A stretch of DNA of 64,000 nt from RYN-230 sp963834515 (GCA_963834515.1 CAWICB010000004.1:124001-188000); one strand, 5' to 3'; positions 41,105-50,188 are shown, counted from the first letter of the stretch. Notes: generated by a model not told the origin, from the letters alone. Numbers and translations: made by a program.

Positions 41105-43255
41105 ATGAACGCGCGAGTCCATGACACCGTGGCCAGCCCGGCGGCCAGCGCGCTGCCGGGCAGCACCGGCCACGGATGGCGGGTAGCCACCGGAGTGCTG
41201 CTGACCGCGGTCACCGTGGCGGTCGTTGTGGCCGGGCTGCGAATCCAGGACCAAGCCGGCCTGCCAGCCGTGCAGGCGGTTGGCTACGGGCTCTGCGTGG
41301 CCTGGGCGGTGGCCGCCGTGGCCGCCAGCGTGTCACCCGGGCTGGCCGGGCAGTGGCAGCTGGCGGCGGGCGCGCTCACTGGGGCCATCGGGCTGACCGC
41401 GGCCCGGCTGGGCAGCCAGCCACCGCCCGGCTCGCATGGGCTGGCCCGGGCCGTGGCCACCATCGCCGGCCCGCTGGTCATCGCGGCCAGCGTGCAGTTC
41501 GTGCTGGCCGCGCCGGACGGGCGGCTCACCAGCCAGGCGCGGCGCACCACGGCCACGGCCGGCTACCTGGCCGCGCTGGCCACCGGGCTGCTGCTGGCCG
41601 TCACCGGGCACCAGTTCCCCCGCCCCGCGGCCATGGTGATCTGGCCGGTCGCGCTGCTGGCCGCGCTGCCCGCCGCCCGGCTGCGCTACCTGCGGCTGGG
41701 CGGCCGGGACCGGGAGCGGATGCAGTGGCTCGCGGTCGGCCTGGTGCTGGCCGCGGACGCCGCCCTGGTCTGCGGGGTGCTGCACCTGCTGGTCGGCTGG
41801 CCTGGCCCGATCGGCGCGGTGGCGGCCGCGGTGACCGTGGCCGTGCCCGCCGGGCTGGTCGCGGGCACCAGCGCGCAGCTGGCCCCGCTGGCCGGCCGGC
41901 TGCTGGTCCACGTGCTGTCGCTGGCCGGGTTCAGCATCGTGGTCTCCGCCATCTACGTGGTCATCGTGCTCGGCCTGGGCCAGCGGCCCGCCGACCATGG
42001 CGACCGGCAGATCCTTGGGCTGTCCATGCTGGCCGCGGCGGTCGCCGCGGTCGGCTACCTGCCCGCCCGGGACCGGCTGCTGGCCTCGGCCACCCGGTTC
42101 GTGTACGGGGCCAAGGAGGCCCCGGATGAGGTGCTGCGCACGTTCGGCAGCCGGATGACCCGGGCCGTGGCCATGGACGAGCTGCTGCTCCAGCTGGCCG
42201 AGTCACTGCGCAAGACCATGGGGCTGACCAGCGCGGAGATCTACACCGGGACCGGGGACGTGCTGGAGCTGGCCGTGTCGGTACCGGACGCGGGCCGCAG
42301 GTCGATCGTGCTCGGCGACCGGGAGCGCCCGGTGGTCACCCGGGCCGGGGTGTCCGGCAACGCGTGGACCTCGGTCTGGCTGCCGTCGCTGCTCAACGGG
42401 CGGGACGGTGGCCAGCTGCGGGTCGCGCCGATCAGCCACGCGGGCGAGCTGCTCGGCTTGCTGGTCATCGAGCGCCCGGCCGGCGCCGACGTGTTCAGCG
42501 AAGAAGACGAGCGGGTGCTCACCGAGCTGGCCCGCCAGGCCGGCCTGGCCTTCTACAACGTCCGGCTGGACGCGGCGCTGCAGACCACCCTGGACGAGCT
42601 GCGCCGCCAGGCCGACGAGCTGCGGGAGTCCCGGGCCCGGATCGTGGCCAGCGGGGACGCTGAGCGCCGCCGGGTCGAGCGTGACCTGCACGACGGGGCC
42701 CAGCAGCACCTGGTGGCGCTGGCCGTGAACCTCCGGCTGGCCACCGACATCATCGCCGACGACCCGGCCGCCGGGACCGAGATGCTGAGCGCGATGGCCG
42801 AGGACGTCCAGGCCACGATCCGCGAGGTGCGGGAGCTGGCGCACGGGATCTTCCCGCCGCTGCTGGCCGGCAACGGCCTGGGCGAGGCGCTGCGCGCCGC
42901 GGCCAGCCGGTCGCCGCTCGCGGTCACCGTGCACACCGACGGGATCGGCCGCTACTCCCAGGACGTGGAGACGGCGGTCTACTTCTGCTGCCTGGAGGCC
43001 CTGCAGAACGCGGGCAAGCACGCCCCCGGGGCGACCGTGCAGGTGCGGCTGTGGGAGGAATCCGGTGGCCTGCTGTTCTCGGTCAGCGACAACGGCCCCG
43101 GCTTCGACGCCGCCCAGGCCCGTGGCGGGCACGGGTTCGTCAACATGTCCGACCGGCTCGGCGCGATCGGCGGCACCGTCCGCTGGGAGTCGCAGCCCGG
43201 CCACGGCGCGACGATCGGCGGCTCGGTCCCGATCCTGGAAAACCACCACCAGTAA
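41105..43255 (+). CDS. Membrane sensor histidine kinase, NarL/DesK type, with GAF domain
   Basis: 716 residues from ATG 41105. Residues 25-320 hold about eight to ten hydrophobic helices, a large membrane sensor. Residues about 355-500 are a GAF domain (MDELLLQLAESLRKTMGLTS, LLVIERPAGADVFSEEDERV). Then the HisKA_3 box with phospho-His in ERRRVERDLHDGAQQHLVAL, LAHGIFPPLLAGNGLGEAL, and ATPase motifs VYFCCLEALQNAGKHAPGA, VSDNGPGFD and GHGFVNMSDRLGAIGG. Located 55 bp after the ABC ATPase. Likely phosphorylates the two receivers encoded downstream on the opposite strand and/or the REC-cyclase. Confidence 0.92.
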   Translation: MNARVHDTVASPAASALPGSTGHGWRVATGVLLTAVTVAVVVAGLRIQDQAGLPAVQAVGYGLCVAWAVAAVAASVSPGLAGQWQLAAGALTGAIGLTAARLGSQPPPGSHGLARAVATIAGPLVIAASVQFVLAAPDGRLTSQARRTTATAGYLAALATGLLLAVTGHQFPRPAAMVIWPVALLAALPAARLRYLRLGGRDRERMQWLAVGLVLAADAALVCGVLHLLVGWPGPIGAVAAAVTVAVPAGLVAGTSAQLAPLAGRLLVHVLSLAGFSIVVSAIYVVIVLGLGQRPADHGDRQILGLSMLAAAVAAVGYLPARDRLLASATRFVYGAKEAPDEVLRTFGSRMTRAVAMDELLLQLAESLRKTMGLTSAEIYTGTGDVLELAVSVPDAGRRSIVLGDRERPVVTRAGVSGNAWTSVWLPSLLNGRDGGQLRVAPISHAGELLGLLVIERPAGADVFSEEDERVLTELARQAGLAFYNVRLDAALQTTLDELRRQADELRESRARIVASGDAERRRVERDLHDGAQQHLVALAVNLRLATDIIADDPAAGTEMLSAMAEDVQATIREVRELAHGIFPPLLAGNGLGEALRAAASRSPLAVTVHTDGIGRYSQDVETAVYFCCLEALQNAGKHAPGATVQVRLWEESGGLLFSVSDNGPGFDAAQARGGHGFVNMSDRLGAIGGTVRWESQPGHGATIGGSVPILENHHQ

Positions 43256-43341
43256 GCAGCCCGGCGCCGGCTGGCCAGCACGCCCGGGGCCGCGCGGGCC
43301 CGGACTGGTGACGTGCCCGGCAACAAGCCCGGGCCGCCGGG

Positions 43342-43734
43342 TCACGTGCTGGCGAATGTTCCCGAGCCACGCTCGGCCCACAGCCGCCGCAGGGTGTCCG
43401 CGCCGAACTGCTCCTTGTTCAGATACCCGGTGGCGCCGCTGTCCAGGGCGGCGGGCGGCAAGTCGGCCACGTCGTAGGTGGAGCAGAGGAACACCACCAC
43501 GTCGGGATGGGCGGCCACGATGCGGCGGGTCGCCTCGATCCCGTTCATCCCGGGCATGTTGATATCCATCAGCACCAGCGCTGGGTGCAGCGCATCGACC
43601 AGCTCGATGGCCGCCTGCCCGCTGGGTGCCTCCCCGGCCAGCTCGAAGCAGTCCAGGCGGCGCAGCACGGCCTTGGCGGCCAGCCGGAACGGTGCCTGGT
43701 CGTCTACCACGACCACTGCGTGCGGGGTGGTCAT
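43342..43734 (-). CDS. Stand-alone receiver domain protein
   Basis: 130 residues from ATG 43734, a receiver and nothing else: AVVVVDDQAPFRLAAKAVLR, phospho-Asp in LVLMDINMPGMNGIEATRRI, Thr/Ser position in VVFLCSTYDVADL and Lys in TGYLNKEQFGADTLRRL. No DNA-binding domain follows before the stop. It faces the histidine kinase tail to tail. It may be a phosphate sink or an adaptor that acts by protein contact. Confidence 0.88.
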   Translation of the reverse strand: MTTPHAVVVVDDQAPFRLAAKAVLRRLDCFELAGEAPSGQAAIELVDALHPALVLMDINMPGMNGIEATRRIVAAHPDVVVFLCSTYDVADLPPAALDSGATGYLNKEQFGADTLRRLWAERGSGTFAST

Positions 43735-43826
43735 ACCGCAAGCTTGCCATGCACGGCCAGGCCAGCCGAGGGTGCTGGCACCCAAGCCGCGGGGGAGGCC
43801 AGCCTCCACGGCGTCATCCGGGCCGG

Positions 43827-44501
43827 TCAGCTGCCCTGGGCCTCGCTCAGGTAGAGCAGCACCGCCTTGACCCGGCGGTTCAGGTCCTTCTCCTCGCTGA
43901 GCCCGAGCTTGGCGAAGATCGAGTTGGTGTGCTTCTCCACCGCGCGCTCGGACACGGTCAGCGCGGCCGCGATGGCTGCGTTGCTCTTGCCCTGGGCCAT
44001 CTCGGCCAGGATCTCCGCCTCCCGCGGGGTCAGCTGGGCCACGCTGGACAGCTGGTGCTGGGACCGGGAGCGGACCAGCTCGTCCACCACCAGCGGGTCG
44101 ATCACCGACCCGCCGCTGGCTACCGCGCGGATGGCCCGGGCCAGCTCGTCCACGCTGGCCACCCGCTCCTTGAGCAGGTAGGCCCGGCCGGCCGAGCCGT
44201 GCTCGAGAAGGGCCATCGCATACCTGGGGGTGGTGTACTGGCTGAGCACGACCACGCCCACCGCCGGGTGGTTCTCGCGCAGCCACGCGGCCGCCTGGAT
44301 GCCCTCGTCGGTCCCGGTCGGTGGCATCCGGATGTCGGTGATCACCACATCCGGCTGCGCCTCGGCCACCAGGGCAAGCAGCTGGGGCAGGTCAGATGCG
44401 GTACCGACAAGCTCGAAATCCTGGTTCGACGCGACCAGCCGGGAGACACCCTCCCGGAGGAGCACGTTATCTTCGGCCAGCGCGACCCGGATCTTGTCCA
44501 T
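43827..44501 (-). CDS. NarL/FixJ-family response regulator
   Basis: 224 residues from ATG 44501 (no clear SD). Receiver 1-125 (VALAEDNVLLREGVSRLVAS, phospho-Asp in VVITDIRMPPTGTDEGIQAA, VVVLSQYTTPRYAMALLEHG, AYLLKERVASVDEL) and LuxR-type helix-turn-helix 150-215 (LTPREAEILAEMAQGKSNAA, SERAVEKHTNSIFAKLGLSE). Its receiver is the closest relative in this window to that of the REC-cyclase at 38900. Likely partner of the histidine kinase at 41105. Confidence 0.92.
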   Translation of the reverse strand: MDKIRVALAEDNVLLREGVSRLVASNQDFELVGTASDLPQLLALVAEAQPDVVITDIRMPPTGTDEGIQAAAWLRENHPAVGVVVLSQYTTPRYAMALLEHGSAGRAYLLKERVASVDELARAIRAVASGGSVIDPLVVDELVRSRSQHQLSSVAQLTPREAEILAEMAQGKSNAAIAAALTVSERAVEKHTNSIFAKLGLSEEKDLNRRVKAVLLYLSEAQGS

Positions 44502-44675
44502 CAGGCCGTGATCGTAGCGTGCCACAGCCCCGCCGCCCAGAGTCATCCCCGCGGTGCTGCTGGCCCCGGTCAGGGCGGCGCCATTCCCGCAGTCCTGATA
44601 GAGCAGACGGCGCCCCTGGCCCGGGGGGGTGTGAACCAGGGACGCCGTGGCTGTGGTGGCGGCCGCCCGGCCAGG

Positions 44676-44921
44676 TCAGGCCGGGCGGGACTGGCCGGCT
44701 GGCTGGCCAGTCCGGCACCCGGCGCAGCGCCCCCAGAACGTGACTTCCGCGCGGTCAATGGTGAACCCCGCGCTGGCCGCCCGGTCCAGGCACAGGGTAG
44801 GCCCGGGCGCGCACGCCACGTCCGCGACCGCCCCGCACTCCCGGCAGATCATGTGGTGCCGGTGGCTGCCGGCCTGGTCCCGGACCGGGGACTCGCGCCG
44901 GTCCTCGTCGGTCATGACCAT
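44676..44921 (-). pseudogene. Fur-family regulator remnant (C-terminal metal-binding half only)
   Basis: Reading from ATG 44921: MVMTDEDRRESPVRDQAG, then SHRHHMICRECGAVADVACA, FTIDRAEVTFWGRCAGC, which is the dimerisation/zinc half of a Fur/PerR-like protein with both CxxC pairs. The N-terminal winged helix that should precede it is missing; the upstream 140 bases in the same frame are unrelated and contain a strong hairpin. Either a deletion remnant or, less likely, a truncated protein. No katG-type gene is next to it. Confidence 0.7.
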
Positions 44922-44980
44922 AATGCTCGCCCTGGGTGACTGGATACCGCGAACTGGGCTGCCCCGCGATGCTGCTGGGT

Positions 44981-45020
44981 GGTCCGCCCTGGCCGGGCCA
45001 GGGCCCGGCCAGGGCGGACC
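44981..45020. terminator. 40-bp GC hairpin
   Basis: GGTCCGCCCTGGCCGGG (44981-44997) and its exact complement (45004-45020) flank a six-base spacer. It lies just 5' of the Fur remnant and 117 bp before the divergent HD gene. Could be a terminator left from a lost gene, or the repeat at which the deletion of the Fur N-terminus occurred. Confidence 0.5.
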
Positions 45021-45137
45021 TGATGAGCCGGTCCCCCGTATCATCGTTGGGTCCCCCACGGACATGATCGCACGTCAGGGGGCATCTGCTGGTACGGGGG
45101 TCCGGCGAGCCGCGAGCTGCCTGATCGAATAGGGGTT

Positions 45138-45725
45138 ATGCAACCCCTGGACAGTCAGCTGCGATTCCTGCTGGAAGCCGACCGGCTCAAGGGCGTGCTC
45201 CGGCAGAGCCAGCTCATCGACGGGAGCCGGCGCGAGAACTCCGCGGAGCACTCCTGGCACCTGGCCCTGATGAGCATGGTGCTGGGCGAGTACGCGCCCG
45301 CCGGCACCGACCTCAGCCGGGTTACGGCCATGACGGTCGTGCACGACCTGGTCGAGATCGACGCGGGCGACCTGTTCGTCTACGCCGCCGAGCAGGCCCA
45401 GGCCCGGCAGGAGGAAGCGGAGCGGGCCGCGGCGGACCGGCTGTTCGCCCTGCTGCCGGCCGGCCAGGCGGCCGGCTTCCGGGCCCTCTGGGACGAGTTC
45501 GAAGAGCGGCGCACGCCGGAAGCCAGGTTCGCCCGGGCCCTCGACCGGCTGCAGCCGATGCTGGCCAACTATCAGCTGGGCGGCGGAACCTGGGCCCAGC
45601 ACGGTGTCACGGCCAGCCAGGTACTGGCCAAGGTGGCGCTGATCGAGGACGGTTCCGCCGCGCTCGGCCAGTTCGCCCGGGAGCTGATCGCCGAGGCCGT
45701 CAGCCGGGGCTTCCTGGCCGCCTGA
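45138..45725 (+). CDS. HD-domain phosphohydrolase (YfbR/HDDC2-type nucleotidase)
   Basis: 195 residues from ATG 45138. Metal-binding HD residues are visible as RRENSAEHSWHLALMSMVL (His), MTVVHDLVEIDAGDLFVY (HD pair) and a later Asp in FARALDRLQPML. Length and spacing match 5'-deoxynucleotidases of the YfbR/HDDC2 group, which hydrolyse dNMPs. Stands alone between the Fur remnant and the convergent glycosyltransferase gene. Confidence 0.9.
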   Translation: MQPLDSQLRFLLEADRLKGVLRQSQLIDGSRRENSAEHSWHLALMSMVLGEYAPAGTDLSRVTAMTVVHDLVEIDAGDLFVYAAEQAQARQEEAERAAADRLFALLPAGQAAGFRALWDEFEERRTPEARFARALDRLQPMLANYQLGGGTWAQHGVTASQVLAKVALIEDGSAALGQFARELIAEAVSRGFLAA

Positions 45726-45763
45726 CCAGCCGCTGGCCAGCTCCCGCCGCGCGCCGGCCGCGG

Positions 45764-47050
45764 TCAGCCGCGGCCGGCGGCTCGCTCGATCACGCCGGCG
45801 GCCTGGCCCAGCCCCTGCCGGGCCTGGATCTGGGCGGCGGCGCGGCTGAGCCGGTCCCGCAGCGCATGGTCGCCGAGCAGCCGGCTCAGCGCGCCGTGCA
45901 TCTCAGCGTCGGTGAACCGGTAGGTGTCCAGCCGCACACCAAGGCCGAGTTCGTCCATCCGCTGCGCGTTGTCGTGCTGGTCCCAGAACAGCGGTAGCAC
46001 GATCATCGGCTTGCCGAAGTGCAGGCATTCCGTGGTGGTGTTGTTCCCGCCGTGCGTGATGACCAGGTCAGCCTGCGGGATGACGGAGGTCTGCGGCAGG
46101 AATTCGGCACCGGTCATGTTCGGGGCCAGTTCCAGCTCGGCGTGCAGCGGCCCCATGGACACGATGTACCGGTACGGGGTGGCGGCCAGGCAGCTGATCA
46201 CCCGGCGCATCAGCGGCAGGTCGGCCGAGCCGAGCGAGCCCAGCGAGAAGTAGACCAGCGCCCCGTCCTGGGCGGCCAGCCGGGCGGGCAGCGGGTACTG
46301 TCCGTCGGTCTGGCGGACCGAGGAGTCAAGCCGCTGCCAGGCCGGGCCGAGCGGCCGGGCCCGTGGGTAGTCGGCCAGTTGCGGGTAGACGTACAGGTTG
46401 GCCTGGCCGGTGTGGATGAACTCCAGGTCCGGCAGCGGGGGCGCGCCCTGGCTGGCCACCCAGTCGCTGAACTCCGCCCACATGTCCCGGTGCACCCGGT
46501 CGTACTCGGCGCGGAACTCCGCCCAGCGGGCCGGGCTGCCCGCCGGGTAGCCGGAGAACGCCGGGGGCAGCCCGGGACCGGCGATCTCCAGCGGGTTGCA
46601 GGACACGATCCGGACGAACGGTACCCCCGCGGTGAGCAGCGCGGGGAAGCAGATCACGTTGTCCTCGACGATCACATCCGGCCGGTTCCGGGCCACGATC
46701 GCGGTCAGCTGCTCCTGGCCGTACCGGGCCCCGCTGATCAACTCCGCCCAGACCGGCTTGATCCAGGTCTCCAGCTGCTCGATGGTGGGCTTGCGGAACT
46801 CGGGGGCGGTGCTGGCGATGAAGTCCTTCCAGAACTGCCCGGCGTCCTGCTCGGTGGCGGCCGGGGCAGCGAGCTCGACCAGGTCTTCCTCGAACCCCAG
46901 CGGCTCCAGGCGGCCCTTCCAGGAAGCCTCGGCCGCGAACACCACCCGGTGCCCGCGGCGGCGCAGCACGTCCCCGATGCCGATGCAGTTGTTGGTCGGG
47001 CCGTACGCGCTCTCCGGCATGAACAGGACGGTCAGCGGCCTTCCGGCCAT
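45764..47050 (-). CDS. GT1-family glycosyltransferase (UGT/macrolide glycosyltransferase type)
   Basis: 428 residues from ATG 47050, with GGAAGGAG five bases upstream. GT-B fold: N-domain TVLFMPESAYGPTNNCIGIG and HRVVFAAEASWKGRLEPLGF; C-domain with LVYFSLGSLGSADLPLMRRV and the nucleotide-sugar signature VITHGGNNTTTECLHFGKPM followed by PLFWDQHDNAQRMDELG. This family glycosylates macrolides, sterols or other hydrophobic acceptors. No biosynthetic cluster is adjacent, so detoxification or lipid glycosylation is as likely as antibiotic tailoring. Confidence 0.9.
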   Translation of the reverse strand: MAGRPLTVLFMPESAYGPTNNCIGIGDVLRRRGHRVVFAAEASWKGRLEPLGFEEDLVELAAPAATEQDAGQFWKDFIASTAPEFRKPTIEQLETWIKPVWAELISGARYGQEQLTAIVARNRPDVIVEDNVICFPALLTAGVPFVRIVSCNPLEIAGPGLPPAFSGYPAGSPARWAEFRAEYDRVHRDMWAEFSDWVASQGAPPLPDLEFIHTGQANLYVYPQLADYPRARPLGPAWQRLDSSVRQTDGQYPLPARLAAQDGALVYFSLGSLGSADLPLMRRVISCLAATPYRYIVSMGPLHAELELAPNMTGAEFLPQTSVIPQADLVITHGGNNTTTECLHFGKPMIVLPLFWDQHDNAQRMDELGLGVRLDTYRFTDAEMHGALSRLLGDHALRDRLSRAAAQIQARQGLGQAAGVIERAAGRG

Positions 47051-47120
47051 GGCGGCTCCTTCCCGGGCAGCACTCGCCGGAGCCACGAACGTAGCAGAAC
47101 CGGCGGCCCGTGCAGCCGGG

Positions 47121-47456
47121 CTAGCCCAGCTGGGAGATGGTCCGGTCCACGGCGTCGTCGACCATGCTGACCGGCTCCCCGGGCCCGGCCGGGCCCGCGG
47201 GGTCAGCGGCGCGGGCCGGCCGCCGGGCGCTGTCCGGGCCGCCATCGCTGGCCGGGTGCTCCACCAGGGCCAGCACCCGGCTCGCCATGAACCGGGCGGT
47301 GCGCACCACCGCGCCGCCCCGGGTGACCTCCATGACCTCGACCACGCCCCGCCCGGTGACCACCTCGACCCGGCGGCCAGCTCTCGTCGCGGCCACCTCG
47401 TAGGTGCGCGACGAACCACCGGCGTCGATCACGATCTCGACCCGGTCCCCCCTCAC
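47121..47456 (-). CDS. Small conserved-type actinobacterial protein of unknown function
   Basis: 111 residues from GTG 47456. The body VEIVIDAGGSSRTYEVAATR and VEVMEVTRGGAVVRTARFMA is a short beta-rich domain, then a Pro/Ala-rich tail and DDAVDRTISQLG. It lies 71 bases downstream of the orphan ABC ATPase on the same strand, so the two may share a transcript. I do not recognise a function. Confidence 0.6.
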   Translation of the reverse strand: MRGDRVEIVIDAGGSSRTYEVAATRAGRRVEVVTGRGVVEVMEVTRGGAVVRTARFMASRVLALVEHPASDGGPDSARRPARAADPAGPAGPGEPVSMVDDAVDRTISQLG

Positions 47457-47527
47457 CGCGGGCCCACCCGCGTCACGGCGTGCTGGGCGTGCATGCCAGC
47501 TCTGTACCCATTCCGGCCGGGATGACG

Positions 47528-48316
47528 CTACTGCGCGGCCCGGGCCGACCAGCGCCCACCGTGCTGCTCGAGGATCAGGGGCAGCCCGAAGCACTTGGTC
47601 AGGTTGGGCTCGGTGAGCACCTCGTGGACCGGGCCCGCGGCCAGCACCGCGCCGCGGCGCAGCAGCATGGCGTGGGTGAAGTCCTCCGGCACCTCTTCCA
47701 CGTGGTGGGTGACCATTACCGTGGTCGGGGCCAGTGGGTCGCGGGCCAGCAGGGAGATCCGGCGGAGCAGGTCCTCGCGGCCACCCAGGTCCAGGCCGGC
47801 CGCGGGCTCGTCGAGGAGCAGCAGCTCGGGGTCGGGCATCAGGGCCCGGGCGATCTGCACCCGCTTGCGCTCCCCCTCGGACAGGGTGGTGAACCGGCGC
47901 CGGATCAGGTGCGCGCAGCCGAGTGCGTCGAGCAGTTCAACCGCGCGGGTCACGTCGGATGACTCGTAATCCTCTTTCCACCGGCCGACGATCGCGTAGG
48001 ACGCGGTGAGCACCAGGTCGATGACCTTCTCGGCGGGCGGCACCCGGTCGGCCAGCGCGGCGCTGGCCAGCCCGATGCGCGGCCGCAGCTCGAACACGTC
48101 TGTCTCGCCGAGCCGGCTGCCGAGCAGCTCGGCGCGGCCCTCGGAGGGAAACAGCTGGCACCCGGCCACTTGCAGCAGGGTGGTCTTCCCGGCGCCGTTG
48201 GGCCCGATCACCACCCACCGCTCGTCGTCGTAGACCGTCCAGTCCACGTCGCGCAGCAGCATCGACCCGCCACGCCGGACGCCGACACCGCGCAGCCGTA
48301 CCACCTCGTCGGACAT
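47528..48316 (-). CDS. Orphan ABC transporter ATPase
   Basis: 262 residues. Walker A GPNGAGKTTLLQVAG, signature LSEGERKRVQIARALMPDPE, Walker B LLLLDEPAAGLDLGG and H-loop VTHHVEEVPEDF are intact. It belongs to the iron/molybdate-type stand-alone ATPases; no permease or binding protein lies nearby. It is divergent from serB, the same neighbour pair as in mycobacteria, where the ATPase also lacks an obvious permease. Confidence 0.9.
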   Translation of the reverse strand: MSDEVVRLRGVGVRRGGSMLLRDVDWTVYDDERWVVIGPNGAGKTTLLQVAGCQLFPSEGRAELLGSRLGETDVFELRPRIGLASAALADRVPPAEKVIDLVLTASYAIVGRWKEDYESSDVTRAVELLDALGCAHLIRRRFTTLSEGERKRVQIARALMPDPELLLLDEPAAGLDLGGREDLLRRISLLARDPLAPTTVMVTHHVEEVPEDFTHAMLLRRGAVLAAGPVHEVLTEPNLTKCFGLPLILEQHGGRWSARAAQ

Positions 48317-48424
48317 CCAGATCCCTCCAGCAACCGCACCGTGTCAGACCGAACTTACGTCATGGCGGACCAGCCAGCCCACCAGTGCGCGCCGGCCGGC
48401 CAGCCCCGGTAGCGTTGGGCACCG

Positions 48425-49693
48425 ATGGACGCCGCGCAGACCACACTCCTGGTCACCCTGACCGGCCGGGACCGGCCGGGGGTGACCTCCCGGCTGTTCT
48501 CCGCGCTGGCCGGCCAGCAGCTGACCGTGCTGGACATCGAGCAGGTGGTGATCCGGGGGAGGCTGGTGCTCGGCGCCCTGCTCGGCTGCGGCGACGATCC
48601 GGACCTGACCGCGATCCACCGGGCGATCCGCGGGCTGGCTGCCGACCTGGATCTCGAAGCGGAGATCACGATGGGCTCCGGGGAGCAGGCCCGGCGGCGC
48701 GGCCGGCTCCACGTCACCGTGCTGGGCAGCCCGCTCACGCCCGCCGCGGTGGCTGCCATCGCCGGCCGGATCGCGGCCAGCGGGGCGAATATCGACCGCA
48801 TCGGCCGGCTCGCCCAGCGCCCGGTGACCTGTATCGAGTTCGACGTCTCCGGGGCCGACCCGGGAGGCCTGCGGGTGGCCCTGGCCCGGGATGCCGCGCA
48901 GCAGGGCGTGGACGTGGCCGTGCAGCGCAGCGGCCTGCACCGGCGGGCCATGCGGCTGGTCGTGATGGATGTGGACTCCACGCTGATCGCCGGCGAGGTG
49001 ATCGACCTGCTGGCCGCGCGGGCCGGCTGCGCCGGGCAGATGGCCAAGATCACCGAAGCGGCGATGCGCGGCGAGCTGGATTTCGCCGCCTCGCTCCGGG
49101 AGCGCGTGGCCATGCTGGCCGGGCTGGACGAATCTGTGCTGGCCGCGGTCCGCGGTGAGCTGGAGCTGGCCCCGGGCGCCCGGACCCTGATCCGCACGCT
49201 GCACCGGCTCGGCTTCCGGTGCGGGATCGTGAGCGGCGGCTTCAGCCAGATCACCGACCCGCTGGCCGCGGAACTCGGCATCGACTACGCGGCCGCCAAC
49301 ACGCTGGAGATCACGGCGGGCAAGCTCACCGGGAAGCTGACCGGGCCGGTCATCGACCGGGCCGGCAAGGCGGACGTGCTGCGCCGGTTCGCCGTGCAGG
49401 CCGGTGTGCCGGTCAGCCAGGCGGTGGCCATCGGTGACGGCGCCAACGACCTGGACATGATCGCGGCGGCCGGCCTCGGCGTGGCGTTCAACGCCCGGCC
49501 GGTGGTGAAGGACGCGGCTGACACGTCGGTCAGCGTGCCCTATCTCGACTCGGTGCTGTACCTGCTCGGGGTGCCTCGGGACGAGGTGGAAGCGGCGGAC
49601 GAGGGTGACCCCACGGCCCGTCCCTCGTCAGCCGGGCCCTGGCCAGCCGGGCCCTGGTCAGCTGGACCGCCGTCAGCCGGCCGGGTGCACTGA
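48425..49693 (+). CDS. serB: Phosphoserine phosphatase with tandem ACT domains
   Basis: Final step of serine synthesis. 422 residues from ATG 48425. Two ACT-type domains (residues 5-85: LLVTLTGRDRPGVTSRLFSA; 93-170: HVTVLGSPLTPAAVAAIAGR) for serine feedback, then the HAD phosphatase with nucleophile VVMDVDSTLIAGEVIDLLA, motif II GIVSGGFSQI, and motif III AIGDGANDLDMIAAAGLGVA. The mycobacterial SerB2 has the same domain order. The 3' end is a Pro/Gly/Ser repeat (GPWPAGPWSAGPPSAG) that overlaps the convergent gene by 21 bases. Confidence 0.95.
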   Translation: MDAAQTTLLVTLTGRDRPGVTSRLFSALAGQQLTVLDIEQVVIRGRLVLGALLGCGDDPDLTAIHRAIRGLAADLDLEAEITMGSGEQARRRGRLHVTVLGSPLTPAAVAAIAGRIAASGANIDRIGRLAQRPVTCIEFDVSGADPGGLRVALARDAAQQGVDVAVQRSGLHRRAMRLVVMDVDSTLIAGEVIDLLAARAGCAGQMAKITEAAMRGELDFAASLRERVAMLAGLDESVLAAVRGELELAPGARTLIRTLHRLGFRCGIVSGGFSQITDPLAAELGIDYAAANTLEITAGKLTGKLTGPVIDRAGKADVLRRFAVQAGVPVSQAVAIGDGANDLDMIAAAGLGVAFNARPVVKDAADTSVSVPYLDSVLYLLGVPRDEVEAADEGDPTARPSSAGPWPAGPWSAGPPSAGRVH

Positions 49694-50188
49694 CCCGCCC
49701 TTAGGCGTCCACAGCGTAGCCAGTGTCCCGGAGCCGGCCGTAACCCCGGCCCAGCCGCCGCCGACCCCGATGACCGCCACCGCCGAGGTGGGGAAGCTCA
49801 GCTCCCGCTGACCGGTCAGGGCCGAAGCCAGCTCGGCGGATCCCGGGTTGTGCCCGACCAGGGCCAGGATGCCGGCCTCGTCTGGGGTCTCCCGGATCAC
49901 GGCCAGCAGGTCAGCTGGGCTGGCCTCGTACAGCCGGGGGTCGTAGTGCAGCATGCCGGGCTCCTCGGCCCAGCCCAGCTGGTCGCTGACCAGGTCCCAG
50001 GTCTCCCTGGTGCGCTCCGCGGTGGAGCAGACCACCACGTCAGGAATCAGGCCCTCGTCGCGCAGCCAGCGCCCGGCGGCCACCGCGTCGCGCTGGCCCC
50101 GTGGGGCCAGCGGGCGGTCGATGTCCGCGGTGTCCGCTGGGTAAGCCGACTTGCTGTGCCGCAGCACCAGCAGCGTGCGCTCGGTCAT
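49673..50188 (-). CDS. SixA-like histidine phosphatase
   Basis: 171 residues from ATG 50188. The phospho-His is in LLVLRHSKSAYPADTADIDR, followed by PLAPRGQRDAVAAGRWLRDE, the Arg in CSTAERTRETWDLV and the second His in ILALVGHNPGSAELASALTG. This is the RHxKS form of small phosphohistidine or general phosphatases. Overlaps serB tail to tail by 21 bases. Confidence 0.9.
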   Translation of the reverse strand: MTERTLLVLRHSKSAYPADTADIDRPLAPRGQRDAVAAGRWLRDEGLIPDVVVCSTAERTRETWDLVSDQLGWAEEPGMLHYDPRLYEASPADLLAVIRETPDEAGILALVGHNPGSAELASALTGQRELSFPTSAVAVIGVGGGWAGVTAGSGTLATLWTPKGGSVHPAG

